Positions 6,971 through 14,613 of a stretch of 20,084 nucleotides of DNA are shown piece by piece (the stretch's first letter is position 1; every line of letters starts with the position of its first letter). Location of the stretch: assembly GCF_030372275.1 (NCBI RefSeq), contig NZ_JAUDDJ010000037.1. One strand, 5' to 3'. Source of the stretch: Lawsonibacter sp900766145 (lineage in GTDB: Bacteria > Bacillota > Clostridia > Oscillospirales > Oscillospiraceae). The position numbers and the translations under genes are program-made. Under the pieces are notes generated by a model, which saw nothing but the letters and a program-made list of their open reading frames with translations, searched no databases and was not told the origin of the DNA.

Positions 6971-9414
6971 ACAAACCCCATCCTTTCCAGATGAGATTTG
7001 ACCTTGGTCTCGTACTGGTCTACTTCATCCTCACATTCCTTCAGGGTATACTCATACCGCTCTACCAGCTGGGTCACACGAGCAGAAAGGTGATGAGACA
7101 CCGCCTCGTGAATGGCATCAATTCCACTGTAAATAGCGGCAAACCACTTTTCCTCCACCAGGAGATGGCGAATCTCCTCCAGTGTCAGCTGGAGGTATTT
7201 TTTCTCCAGTTTGGTGTCCAGGTCTGCCTCGGCCTGCTTAATTGCCTTTTTGTAATTGCTTTCGGCATCCAACAGGGACATATACTCCTTTAATGCAGCC
7301 AATTCTTCCTTGGCGGCGGGGTCTTTCTTGATTGCCTTGATACGGGCACTGATAGTGGCCTTTTTCAGATCATCCAGCTGAGCAAACAGTCCGTCCTCAC
7401 CGCCATTTTCTTCGGCCAGTTCTTCCAGCTTGGCGGACACCTCATCCAGTTGGCCCTGAAGGGTATCCAGCGCCTTGACATCCTCCTCATAAAAGTGTGC
7501 GGCAATCAAAGCCTTGGGGAGCAGCTTACCCTCAAAGCCCTTGATCTTATCGGTCTTGACCTCGATGGTCTGGCCGTTTTCTTTTTTCTTCTTGGTCACA
7601 TACTCATAGGCAATTTCTCGCCCGGCCTCATAGCCGTCATAGCAGACCGCATACACATCGTCCTGCATGGTCTCCGCCCAGTACTCCATCAGCACTTCAT
7701 AGACATCGTATTTGTCGAGAAGAGCCACTTGGGCAAAATCATCCAGAAGCTGCTCGGAAATTTTGGCAATCAGCTCTTTGGGGTGAATATCCCGACCGAG
7801 TTGCATCAAATCGTGGGTAACGGTCTCCTTCCATCGGGCATAGGCATCGTCCACCTGGTCGGCATGGCGGATAAACTCCGGGTGGGAGGTAATCGTGGAA
7901 ACCACTTCGTCCTTGCCCACCGCCGGGCGCAGATACCCCGGACGCAGCGGCTGAAACAGGATTTCCTTCAAAGATGGATATACCGCCCAATATTCCGCCA
8001 TACTGTCCACATCGGTTTCTGGAATGCCGCCGTTCAGGTGAGCATTGATGTCCTGTAAATCTTCTGGCTCGCTGCTATCAATATAGCGCGGGATATTCAG
8101 GTTGTACTCGTTGGTGACTTTGATCTCCTCGTTCGGAACAAACCGGGCATACTTGGGGTCCGATTCATCCATTGTAAGGAAGGTGGTCACGATCTTGTGA
8201 ATATCCTGTTCCCGCAGGCGGTTCTTGTTGCCATCCTTTACATAGCCTTTGCTGGCGTCAATCATGAAAATGCCGGTACGATCAGCAGCATCCTCTTTGT
8301 CCAGCACCAGAATACAGGCAGGAATTCCTGTGCCAAAGAACAAGTTAGCAGGCAGACCAATAATGCCTTTGATATAACCCCGGTCAATGATCTTTTTGCG
8401 GATGTCAGCCTCGGCATTGCCACGGAACAGCACACCATGAGGCAGAATGACTGCTGCCTTGCCGGTAGATTTCAAAGATTTCAGGACATGCAGCAGCCAA
8501 GCGTAGTCGCCGTTTTTCTCCGGCGGCACGCCCAACACAGTCTCGCTGTATCTCCCATAAGAATCAGGGATCGTAATGCCATCCATCCAGGATTTATCCG
8601 AGAAGGGCGGATTAACTACGATGTAGTTGAAGGTTTTCAGCAGTTCAGGGTTGTTCTCATCTTTATACTGGGGTGCAGACAAGGTGCTTTTATTGCCGAC
8701 AATGACGCCAGCGCCCTTGTTGTGTAGGACCAGATTCATGCGGGCAAGACCGGCGGTGGAGTTGTCCTTTTCCTGTCCATAGATGGAGATCTCGCAGGGG
8801 GCCTCATCCGCCGCACGAATCAGCAGCGAACCGGAACCGCAAGCAGGATCGTAGACTGTCATGCTGGGATCGGTGGCTTTATCAATACCAATCACCTTTG
8901 CCATAATCCGAGAGACTTCGCCCGGTGTATAGAACTGGCCCTTGCTCTTGCCGGAATCCTGGGCAAATTTCCGCATCAAAAATTCGTAGGCGTCGCCCAA
9001 AATGTCATCACCGCCAGCACGGTTGTTGGTGAAGTCCAACTCCGGTTTCTGGAAAATTTCCACGAGACCAGAGAGCTTATCTACCGCTTCCTTGTCGGTG
9101 CCCAGTTCCTCGCTGTTGAAGTCGGCAATGTCGATAATGCCTTTCAAGTCGTTGGCTTCTGCCAGCTTGCCAATGATGATATTGATGCCTTCACCAATGT
9201 TTTTCTTATATTTCAAGGCAATAACATCGTCAAAGCTGCCGCCTTCTGGCACTTCAATGTCCCAGTTATCACTGCTCTTGAAGCGGTCGGACACATACTT
9301 CACAAACAGCAGTGTCAGAATATAATCCTTATAACGGGCCGGTTCCACACCGCCCCGCAGTTTATCACACGCAGCCCATATCTGGCTGTAAATTTCGCTC
9401 TTTTTGATTGCCAT
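6964..9414 (-). CDS. hsdM: Type I DNA N6-adenine methyltransferase subunit with long C-terminal extension
   Basis: An 816-aa HsdM. The N-terminal helical domain (about 1-140) is followed by the N6-adenine methylase core: SAM-binding motif DPACGSG (189-195) and catalytic NPPF (268-271). Typical HsdM proteins are about 500-550 aa; here about 300 extra residues follow the core. The last 200 or so are strongly charged and helical, with heptad-like coiled-coil character (LEELAEENGGEDG, AIKQAEADLDTKLEKKYL). The ATG at 9414 is preceded by GGAGAGG. It lies 44 bp after the Mrr-like gene and overlaps hsdS by 7 bases. It methylates host DNA and, with HsdS and HsdR, forms the restriction complex. The role of the extension is not known from sequence. 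Confidence 0.95.
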   Translation of the reverse strand: MAIKKSEIYSQIWAACDKLRGGVEPARYKDYILTLLFVKYVSDRFKSSDNWDIEVPEGGSFDDVIALKYKKNIGEGINIIIGKLAEANDLKGIIDIADFNSEELGTDKEAVDKLSGLVEIFQKPELDFTNNRAGGDDILGDAYEFLMRKFAQDSGKSKGQFYTPGEVSRIMAKVIGIDKATDPSMTVYDPACGSGSLLIRAADEAPCEISIYGQEKDNSTAGLARMNLVLHNKGAGVIVGNKSTLSAPQYKDENNPELLKTFNYIVVNPPFSDKSWMDGITIPDSYGRYSETVLGVPPEKNGDYAWLLHVLKSLKSTGKAAVILPHGVLFRGNAEADIRKKIIDRGYIKGIIGLPANLFFGTGIPACILVLDKEDAADRTGIFMIDASKGYVKDGNKNRLREQDIHKIVTTFLTMDESDPKYARFVPNEEIKVTNEYNLNIPRYIDSSEPEDLQDINAHLNGGIPETDVDSMAEYWAVYPSLKEILFQPLRPGYLRPAVGKDEVVSTITSHPEFIRHADQVDDAYARWKETVTHDLMQLGRDIHPKELIAKISEQLLDDFAQVALLDKYDVYEVLMEYWAETMQDDVYAVCYDGYEAGREIAYEYVTKKKKENGQTIEVKTDKIKGFEGKLLPKALIAAHFYEEDVKALDTLQGQLDEVSAKLEELAEENGGEDGLFAQLDDLKKATISARIKAIKKDPAAKEELAALKEYMSLLDAESNYKKAIKQAEADLDTKLEKKYLQLTLEEIRHLLVEEKWFAAIYSGIDAIHEAVSHHLSARVTQLVERYEYTLKECEDEVDQYETKVKSHLERMGFVW

Positions 9415-9458
9415 CGGTACCTCTCCGTTCTCTTTTTAATTTCCTGTCAGGTTCCCAT

Positions 9459-10448
9459 TTACTCCTCTGGCAGAACGGGGATGTACACCATTTTCAGGGG
9501 GATCATTTTGCGGTATTTGACACTGAGCTGATCGTAATATTTCAAGACCAGATCCACAAGTTCTGTGCCGTTAATGCCGCGAATAATAGGGGTGTTATCC
9601 AGGTATTTCTGCGCATTTTTGGTATAGTTGGACAGTGTCACAAACAGGCCATAATCTCCTTCACGCATAGCACCTTTCAGAGACTGGATGGTAGTCTCTT
9701 TAATATCTCCATCTTGGCTTTTGACCTGGACAACAATGCGGGGCGGCAGTTCATCTTTATAGGCGGTAATGTCGATACCGCTGTCTCCACCATGCGGAGA
9801 CAGGATCGTGCGATAGCCCATGGCCTTCAAAAGATTTGCGACAAACGGCTCTAGATCGTATCCTTTCAGATTTTTGCTCAGCTCTTTTAAGATAAAATCT
9901 CGGGTAGCCTCGATAATTTCATCCGCCGTTTGTGCCACTGTCTCATCGGTATCCGGCTCCAAAATATTGCCTTTGAAATCTTTATCCAGAGCCTTAAAAT
10001 ACTCATCCGCATAATTTTTCACCTGGAAAAAGCTCAGTGCCGAACCGACTTCATGCAGAGCCCCCTGGGAAAAGGCTGTGCGCGGCAGATGTTTGAGCCA
10101 CTTTACTTTCCGGCGATTGGGATACAGTGCTGCGGTAGCCTCATAGAAATAGGCACTCTCCACGACCCCAATATTGATCTTACGGTCAATTTTGGACGGG
10201 AACACCACATAGTCTCCTTCCTGTACCTCATGAACGAATCGGTACAGCATTCCGGCACTTGTGGCAATCGAACCTTTTTTAGCGTCCGGATAGGCTGCGA
10301 TATATTTTTCTTTGTAGGCATCACGGGATGTACTTATAGCCGACAAGTCGCCCATCTCTTCCCAGCCAATTGCAATTAGATTCTGATTCAAAAAAAGAGG
10401 ATCGTCCATCGTATGGATTCCCCAAACTGTTTTGTTTGCTGCTGCCAT
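9459..10448 (-). CDS. Mrr-like restriction endonuclease (PD-(D/E)XK)
   Basis: A 329-aa protein whose C-terminal half matches the Mrr_cat nuclease: E200 in LEPFVANLL, GYRT, then GIDI (D226) and QVKS (Q241-x-K243), the usual Mrr variant of the PD-(D/E)XK active site. The N-terminal part (about 1-150) starts VWGIHTMDDPLFL and resembles the recognition domain fused to Mrr nucleases that cut modified DNA. The ATG at 10448 is preferred because AGGAG lies 10 bases upstream; an upstream in-frame TTG at 10523 would add 25 unconvincing residues. It follows the XRE regulator (104 bp) and precedes hsdM (44 bp). Combined with the type I system it may attack phage DNA whose modified bases evade HsdR. That target is inference. 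Confidence 0.85.
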   Translation of the reverse strand: MAAANKTVWGIHTMDDPLFLNQNLIAIGWEEMGDLSAISTSRDAYKEKYIAAYPDAKKGSIATSAGMLYRFVHEVQEGDYVVFPSKIDRKINIGVVESAYFYEATAALYPNRRKVKWLKHLPRTAFSQGALHEVGSALSFFQVKNYADEYFKALDKDFKGNILEPDTDETVAQTADEIIEATRDFILKELSKNLKGYDLEPFVANLLKAMGYRTILSPHGGDSGIDITAYKDELPPRIVVQVKSQDGDIKETTIQSLKGAMREGDYGLFVTLSNYTKNAQKYLDNTPIIRGINGTELVDLVLKYYDQLSVKYRKMIPLKMVYIPVLPEE

Positions 10449-10552
10449 CACAGCCACACTCCTATCCGATCTTTCACAGCTTTTCAGCCTGCTAGGGTCT
10501 TGTATCCAGAAAGTCGCCTTCAAATGTCAGACCACTTTGTCAAAATTCTTGC

Positions 10553-10762
10553 TTATTTTTCTTCTGGAACAAACTCCAGAATATCGTCCACGCCGCACTC
10601 CATCACGCGGCAAATCTTCTCGATGCTTTCGATAGAAACATACTCGTTGCGCTTTAGGCGGGTGATAATATTGGCACTAAAACCGGCCTTCTCTTTTAGC
10701 TGTGCATTGCTTATCTTTTTATCAATCATCAGATGAAATAAGCGGTCATAACAAATCGCCAT
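10553..10762 (-). CDS. Small XRE-family regulator of the defence operon
   Basis: A 69-aa Cro/C1-type helix-turn-helix protein: NAQLKEKAGFSANIITRLKR forms the DNA-binding unit, followed by the SIESIEKICRVMECGVDDIL helices typical of this small family. The ATG at 10762 has GGAGGGA upstream; an in-frame ATG 69 bases earlier is less likely, since its extension runs through the promoter. It is the first gene of the operon, directly behind a promoter (10797-10825) whose spacer contains a dyad. Autoregulation similar to restriction-modification controller proteins is therefore likely, but inferred. Confidence 0.85.
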   Translation of the reverse strand: MAICYDRLFHLMIDKKISNAQLKEKAGFSANIITRLKRNEYVSIESIEKICRVMECGVDDILEFVPEEK

Positions 10763-10796
10763 TTTAGTCCCTCCAAAGCAAGAAATGCTTGGATTT

Positions 10797-10825
10797 ATTT
10801 TATCACACTTTCGTGAAAAACTCAA
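10797..10825 (-). promoter_or_regulatory. Promoter of the defence operon with a dyad in its spacer
   Basis: On the minus strand, TTGAGT (10820-10825) and TAAAAT (10797-10802) are separated by exactly 17 bp. The spacer contains the dyad TCAC-6 bp-GTGA (10803-10816), a plausible operator for the XRE protein encoded just downstream. It sits at the 3' edge of the SLOG remnant, so that remnant is upstream of the operon rather than part of it. Confidence 0.6.
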
Positions 10826-10827
10826 CT

Positions 10828-11202
10828 TCATGTCGAATCATTATGCTTTATCACTGTTATGAAAAGAGAGCCTTTCTTTACTCGCCTTTTTGCATACTCC
10901 ACCAGCTCCCGTGCATTACTGGCAGGGTGCCACGCATAGGCGATGAGGTAGTCTACATGATCCACAACATAGCGGTTTGCTCTCACGATTGCGATCTTGC
11001 GCGGAACGCTCTCCATCCCTGGCGGATAGAATGTTCCATCAAATCCATCGGGTGTTGGGATGGGCCGCTCTGCTGGATGGTATGGCAATAGCAAAGTAAG
11101 TCTTACCTTTGGGTAGAAACGCTTTGCTGCTTTGACTGCTGACGCTGCAAGGCGGTCAAATCCACCGTAGTGACCGACGATAGCCACACACAAATCCGGC
11201 AA
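10828..11202 (-). pseudogene. N-terminally truncated SLOG-family (DprA/YpsA-like Rossmann) protein
   Basis: The open frame from a TTG at 11202 gives 124 aa that match the C-terminal two thirds of a SLOG-type nucleotide-binding family. It carries GHYGGFDRLAASAVKAAKR, LLLPYHPAERP, FYPPGMESVPRKIAIVRANR and VDYLIAYAW. As I recall the family, members begin about 45 residues earlier with a first beta strand and a Gly-His motif. Here a TAA lies five codons upstream of the TTG, and neither of the other two minus frames shows the missing part. No good ribosome binding site precedes it. It is best called a remnant cut off near 11200. Intact SLOG proteins sense or make nucleotide signals in some defence systems and are also common cargo of Firmicutes elements. 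Confidence 0.6.
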
Positions 11203-11423
11203 GCAATGCGAGTGTTAATACACACTCACATTTCCTGCCGTCTGCTTGTTGAGGGCAGCGCCCCCAAGCCCCTTCTGAACACAGAATTTCATTCTGTGGC
11301 TGCGCGTTCTCCGAACGCTTTTTGCCCCTGTACCCGGTGCCCTGTTTCGGGGCATAGGGTGTCGTGAATCGCGACATCCTCTGATACTTTTAGGGTGTCC
11401 TAAAATGGGGCATCCTCCTTGAA
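11203..11423. other. Gap without a convincing gene, between SLOG remnant and RepA repeats
   Basis: Minus-strand frames are open here (for example up to 11505), but they lack ribosome binding sites and have low-complexity Arg/Gly/Pro-rich composition unlike a folded protein. The segment is probably element backbone left after the SLOG gene lost its 5' end. I see no promoter or RNA gene in it. Confidence 0.4.
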
Positions 11424-11455
11424 GATGGGGTGGCAAAATACCACCCCATCTTTTT
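11424..11455 (+). terminator. Intrinsic terminator, plus-strand polarity
   Basis: A perfect 10-bp stem GATGGGGTGG/CCACCCCATC (11424-11433/11441-11450) with loop CAAAATA is followed by TTTTT on the plus strand. On the minus strand the run is missing, so it would block plus-strand read-through towards the repA genes while still forming a hairpin in the minus transcript. Confidence 0.65.
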
Positions 11456-11460
11456 CTTTC

Positions 11461-11535
11461 CGCGACGGTGGCGACGGTCGCAACGGTGCTGGGAGCACCC
11501 CTCAAAACACCGTCGCGACCGTTGCGAGCGTCGCG
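11461..11535. repeat. Iteron-like block of six 9-bp units in a near-palindrome
   Basis: Three head-to-tail units GCGACGGTG, GCGACGGTC, GCAACGGTG (11462-11488) are followed by a 19-bp spacer and three inverted units (11508-11534). The two 27-28 bp arms pair with four mismatches. The block begins 3 bp after the repA stop codon. It could be a RepA-associated origin (iterons), a very GC-rich terminator, or both. The repeat structure is seen; the function is inferred. Confidence 0.6.
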
Positions 11536-11537
11536 CT

Positions 11538-12713
11538 TTACTCGATTACTTCAAACGCAGGTGCTTCCACCACCATGTAGGTCAGCCGGATACGCCGCCC
11601 GGCGTGCTTGGTTTTGTTCTCATACTTTACCTGATGTTCTTCCAACAGGCGGCTGGCATTCACATTCAGATGCTTGGTGAGCCGATTTACCGCCATATCT
11701 GTTTGAATTGCCTGGGCCAGCTCGGTGGGACTGCCTTCCCATTCGCGGTTGTCAGCAGATACGATCTTTGCTACGGCTTCCAGTACCGAGTCTGGAGGCT
11801 GCTTCCAAAGCTCATTCTCTGCATGGTCAAGCCCCCAAACTAGGCTCTCTTGGTCTTTGCTCAGATACAACCGCTGATCCGGCTGGTCTCTGCCTACCAC
11901 TTCCAAGGTGGCCCTGCTATCCGTCCGCTTTTCCTTCTGCATCAGGAGCGCACCATCCGCACAGCCCAGCAAGCCCGTGGTGCCGGAAATCATTTCAAAG
12001 CTATCTCCCGCAGGTTGCTTTCTGGTGTGGTGGACAATCAGGACGCAAACGCCATATCGGTCAGCAAATTGCTTCAGCTTGCCGATTACCTCATAGTCGC
12101 TGGAGTAGCTGTAACTATCGCTCACTGCCTCCCGGACTTTTTGCAGGGTATCCACGATAATCAGCTTGGTATCACTGTGTTCCCGAACAAACTTTTCCAG
12201 CTGTTCATCTAGGCCACCACCGATCATTTTAGCGCTGGTAGCGAAGTGGAGGGAGCTTGTCCCCTCCACACCGAACATACGGAACATCCGGCGCTGCAGG
12301 CGGCTCTCGTCATCTTCCAGCGCCAGATAGAGAACCGTTCCCTGGTGTACTTTGTAGCCCCACAGGTCTTGCCCGGTACTGACATGGTGGGCGATCTGTG
12401 CAACCAAGAAGGACTTGCCGATTTTGGGCGCTCCGGCAAGGATGTACGCTCCTGTATAGAGCAGATTTTCAATCACCGCAGACTTGCCCTCGAACACATT
12501 GTCCATCAGCTCGTCCAGGGTCACAGTATGCAGGTAAGCTGGGTCGCTCATGCGGCGCATTTTCCGGTAAAGTTCCTCTAAATCTCTTTCCGGGGAATTG
12601 CTTTTTTCCTGCAGGTCTGGTATAGTGAACTTGGAATTTGTAGAGATTGACTGCCCATCATCTGCGCCAACAGATGAGCCATGGGCGGTCATTTTCTTTT
12701 TATCATCGGTCAT
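11538..12713 (-). CDS. RepA-like AAA/RecA-fold ATPase (replicative helicase type)
   Basis: A 391-aa protein with a RecA-fold ATPase core: Walker A GAPKIGKS (94-101), Walker B LIIVDT (184-189) and an IVHHTRK segment typical of the RepA/AAA_25 group of hexameric plasmid helicases. The C-terminal part (about 300-391) looks like a winged-helix DNA-binding segment (SPTELAQAIQ...VNRLTKHLNVNASRLLEE). The ATG at 12713 is chosen because AGGAGG lies at good spacing; the TTG at 12719 is too close to it. It overlaps the MobC-like gene by 11 bases, so the two are co-translated. In integrative elements such proteins are thought to unwind or replicate the excised circle. It may bind the repeat block directly downstream. 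Confidence 0.85.
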   Translation of the reverse strand: MTDDKKKMTAHGSSVGADDGQSISTNSKFTIPDLQEKSNSPERDLEELYRKMRRMSDPAYLHTVTLDELMDNVFEGKSAVIENLLYTGAYILAGAPKIGKSFLVAQIAHHVSTGQDLWGYKVHQGTVLYLALEDDESRLQRRMFRMFGVEGTSSLHFATSAKMIGGGLDEQLEKFVREHSDTKLIIVDTLQKVREAVSDSYSYSSDYEVIGKLKQFADRYGVCVLIVHHTRKQPAGDSFEMISGTTGLLGCADGALLMQKEKRTDSRATLEVVGRDQPDQRLYLSKDQESLVWGLDHAENELWKQPPDSVLEAVAKIVSADNREWEGSPTELAQAIQTDMAVNRLTKHLNVNASRLLEEHQVKYENKTKHAGRRIRLTYMVVEAPAFEVIE

Positions 12714-13038
12714 AGGCAAACTCCTCCTGCATCCCGTTCATAATAGTAGCGATCATCTGGATGGTGTCCAGCAGCTCATCGTTCACGCCCTGTCCGGCTT
12801 CGATCCGGCGCAGCTCGTCCAGCACAGCAGCCAGCTGGTCCCGCAGGGCCTTGTAGACCCTGGGGTTACCCTGGACCACCACATCTCGGCAAAGCAGCCG
12901 CCGGATGATGTAATCCTGCTTGGTCAGGCCGGTGAGCTTCACCGCCGTCTCGATCTGGGCGTCCTCCTCCGGGGAGACCCGAAAAGCCACGGTCTTGTTC
13001 CTCCAACGGTTGTGCTTATCCAAATTCTTTGCTGACAT
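12703..13038 (-). CDS. MobC-like ribbon-helix-helix mobilisation/regulatory protein
   Basis: This 111-aa protein starts with a ribbon-helix-helix DNA-binding unit (KTVAFRVSPEEDAQIETAVK, then TKQDYIIRRLL) followed by a helical C-terminus, as in MobC-type relaxosome accessory proteins. Such proteins open DNA at oriT for a relaxase. No relaxase gene lies in the same element, so it would need one supplied in trans; alternatively it is a CopG-like regulator of repA. It lies 2 bp after int and overlaps repA by 11 bases, within the xis-int-mobC-repA unit. Confidence 0.75.
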   Translation of the reverse strand: MSAKNLDKHNRWRNKTVAFRVSPEEDAQIETAVKLTGLTKQDYIIRRLLCRDVVVQGNPRVYKALRDQLAAVLDELRRIEAGQGVNDELLDTIQMIATIMNGMQEEFAYDR

Positions 13039-13040
13039 TT

Positions 13041-14114
13041 TTAATTGCTCCTTTCCATGTTCAATTTATCCGCCATTTCCGCCTGCTTGGACGGAAACAG
13101 ATGCGCATAGTTGTAAGTGATGTCGATGCTCTCATGTCCCACCCGGTCCGCGATGGCCGTGGCAGAGAACCCCATGTCGATCAGAAGTGAAACCGCGCTG
13201 TGACGAATATCGTGGATTCTGATGCGCGGCACTCCCGCTTCTTTGGCTCCCCGGTCCATTTCCCGGTGGAGATAGCTCTTGGTGACGGTGAACATTCGAT
13301 CATCCGGCCCGATCCCGTAGAGCATCTTGATGTAATCTTGGATTTCCTCGGCCAGAAACTGCGGCATGGTGATGACCCGATTGCTCTTTTCCGTCTTGGG
13401 GGTAGTAATCAGGTCTTGGCCGTTCAGCCGCTGATAAGACTTGTTGATAGACACAGTGCGCTTCTCAAAGTCAAAGTCCGCCGGAGTCAGCGCCAACAGT
13501 TCCCCCTCTCGGATACCGCACCAGTAGAGCATCTCAAAGGCATAGAAGGATAGCGGCTTGTCCATCATCACCTCGGCAAATTTCAGGTACTGCTCCTTGG
13601 TCCAGAACATCATCTCCCGGTTTTTCTTTTTGCCCATGCTGCCTGCCTTCTTGCAGGGATTTTCCCGGAGGTTGTAATACCGAACCGCGTGGTTGAAGAT
13701 GGCGCTGAGCTGATTGTGGACCGTTTTCAGATACACCGGCGAGTAGGGCTTGCCGTTCTCGTCCTTATGGTTCAGCATCTCGTTCTGCCAAGTGATAATC
13801 TGCTGGGCGGTAATGTTGCACATTTTCAGTCTGCCGAAGTAGGGCAGCAGCTTGGTGCGGATGATATGGTCCTTGGTAGCCCAGGTGTTCTCCTTGAGCC
13901 GGGTTTTCATATCCGCCGTGTAGAGGTCCACGAAACTCTTGAAGGTCATGTCCAGATCAGCGCTGGCCTTGTTGAGCTGTTCGCGCTCCCAGGCCTGTGC
14001 CTCCCGTTTGGTCTTGAAGCCCCGCTTCTGGGTCTGCTTGCGCTCGCCATTCCAGTCAGTATAGCGGTAGACCGCCCGCCAGGTGTTTGTCTTTTCTTCC
14101 TTATAGACTGCCAT
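13041..14114 (-). CDS. int: Tyrosine recombinase (Tn916-type integrase)
   Basis: A 357-aa site-specific recombinase with the three-part Tn916 design: an N-terminal arm-binding domain (about 1-50, WRAVYRYTDWNGERKQTQKR), a SAM-like core-binding domain (about 56-150) and the catalytic domain. Catalytic residues are visible: R202 (CGIREGE), a lysine near 240-243, H301 and R304 (HDIRHSA), H327 (RVGHES) and the nucleophile Y336 (YNYAHLF). The ATG at 14114 has GGAAAGGAGGG upstream; an earlier in-frame start would overlap xis. It should cut and join the ATTCCCACTCG core sites at 203-219 and 15297-15312. It follows xis by 2 bp. Confidence 0.95.
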   Translation of the reverse strand: MAVYKEEKTNTWRAVYRYTDWNGERKQTQKRGFKTKREAQAWEREQLNKASADLDMTFKSFVDLYTADMKTRLKENTWATKDHIIRTKLLPYFGRLKMCNITAQQIITWQNEMLNHKDENGKPYSPVYLKTVHNQLSAIFNHAVRYYNLRENPCKKAGSMGKKKNREMMFWTKEQYLKFAEVMMDKPLSFYAFEMLYWCGIREGELLALTPADFDFEKRTVSINKSYQRLNGQDLITTPKTEKSNRVITMPQFLAEEIQDYIKMLYGIGPDDRMFTVTKSYLHREMDRGAKEAGVPRIRIHDIRHSAVSLLIDMGFSATAIADRVGHESIDITYNYAHLFPSKQAEMADKLNMERSN

Positions 14115-14116
14115 GA

Positions 14117-14311
14117 TTAGCCCTCCTTTCCTGTCTTGCCATAGCAAAACTTCTCCATGAAAAAGTTCCGATTGACCCGCCCGGAGATGGTCAGATAGCC
14201 CTTCTCACGGAGTTCGGCGTTGAGCTTGTGGATTACCTTGTATGCATGGGACTTGGAGATGCCCAGCTCCTGGGCCACTTCCTCCACGCGCATAAAGTTT
14301 TGTGCCTGCAT
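14117..14311 (-). CDS. xis: Excisionase (winged-helix, HTH_17/Xis type)
   Basis: A 64-aa basic protein with a MerR-like winged helix: MRVEEVAQELGISKSHAYKVIHKLN followed by KGYLTISGRVNRNFF. This is the standard small excisionase that bends the element ends and directs the integrase towards excision. The ATG at 14311 has AGGAAGG 8 bases upstream. It is the first gene of the integration unit, read from the promoter at 14477-14505. Confidence 0.88.
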   Translation of the reverse strand: MQAQNFMRVEEVAQELGISKSHAYKVIHKLNAELREKGYLTISGRVNRNFFMEKFCYGKTGKEG

Positions 14312-14451
14312 TGTAAATACCTTCCTTTCCTCATTGATGGCTGCTGCAGCTGGATATTGTGTTCCATAAATGCCTCCTCACTTTCGTCCGCCACTTTTTT
14401 CCCGGATGTATAACCAGAGATTGCGGCAGTTCTTTTTTGTTTATTGATTCT

Positions 14452-14498
14452 AAGCTATTATGCTTAGTCTATTGTCATTATACTAAGCATAATAGCTT
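14452..14498. promoter_or_regulatory. Operator: 16-bp perfect inverted repeat plus a third half-site
   Basis: AAGCTATTATGCTTAG (14452-14467) is exactly inverted at 14483-14498 with a 15-bp spacer. A further CTAAGCAT sits at 14559-14566. The right arm fills most of the spacer of the xis/int promoter, and the third site lies within the spacer of the divergent repressor promoter. This placement fits binding by the XRE repressor encoded at 14614-15102. Confidence 0.7.
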
Positions 14499-14505
14499 GT
14501 GTCAA
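14477..14505 (-). promoter_or_regulatory. Consensus sigma-A promoter for xis-int-mobC-repA
   Basis: On the minus strand TTGACA (14500-14505) and TATAAT (14477-14482) are both perfect consensus hexamers with 17-bp spacing. Such a strong promoter would need a repressor, and the operator arm lies between the hexamers. Confidence 0.85.
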
Positions 14506-14549
14506 TCGGAGTACGCAAAATAAATTAAATAAAATTGTTTAGGATTCTC

Positions 14550-14578
14550 TTGACTTTACTAAGCATTTCTGCTACGCT
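14550..14578 (+). promoter_or_regulatory. Promoter of the divergent XRE repressor
   Basis: TTGACT (14550-14555) and TACGCT (14573-14578) are spaced 17 bp on the plus strand, 35 bp before the repressor start. The half-site CTAAGCAT (14559-14566) lies between them, suggesting autoregulation. Confidence 0.6.
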
Positions 14579-14613
14579 TTTCCTAAGGACAAGCGACGAT
14601 TGGAGTTGATGAT

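Noticed and set aside
11215..11505. Minus-strand open frame rich in Arg/Gly/Pro with a Thr-Val-Ala repeat start
   Set aside because: The Thr-Val-Ala run is just the 9-bp repeat block read in frame; there is no ribosome binding site and no domain.
14235..14369. Possible 44-codon leader ORF before xis with a GTGAGGAGG site
   Set aside because: The ribosome binding site is good, but the frame runs into xis in another reading frame and has unconvincing composition; it could be a coupling leader but is not supported enough to annotate.
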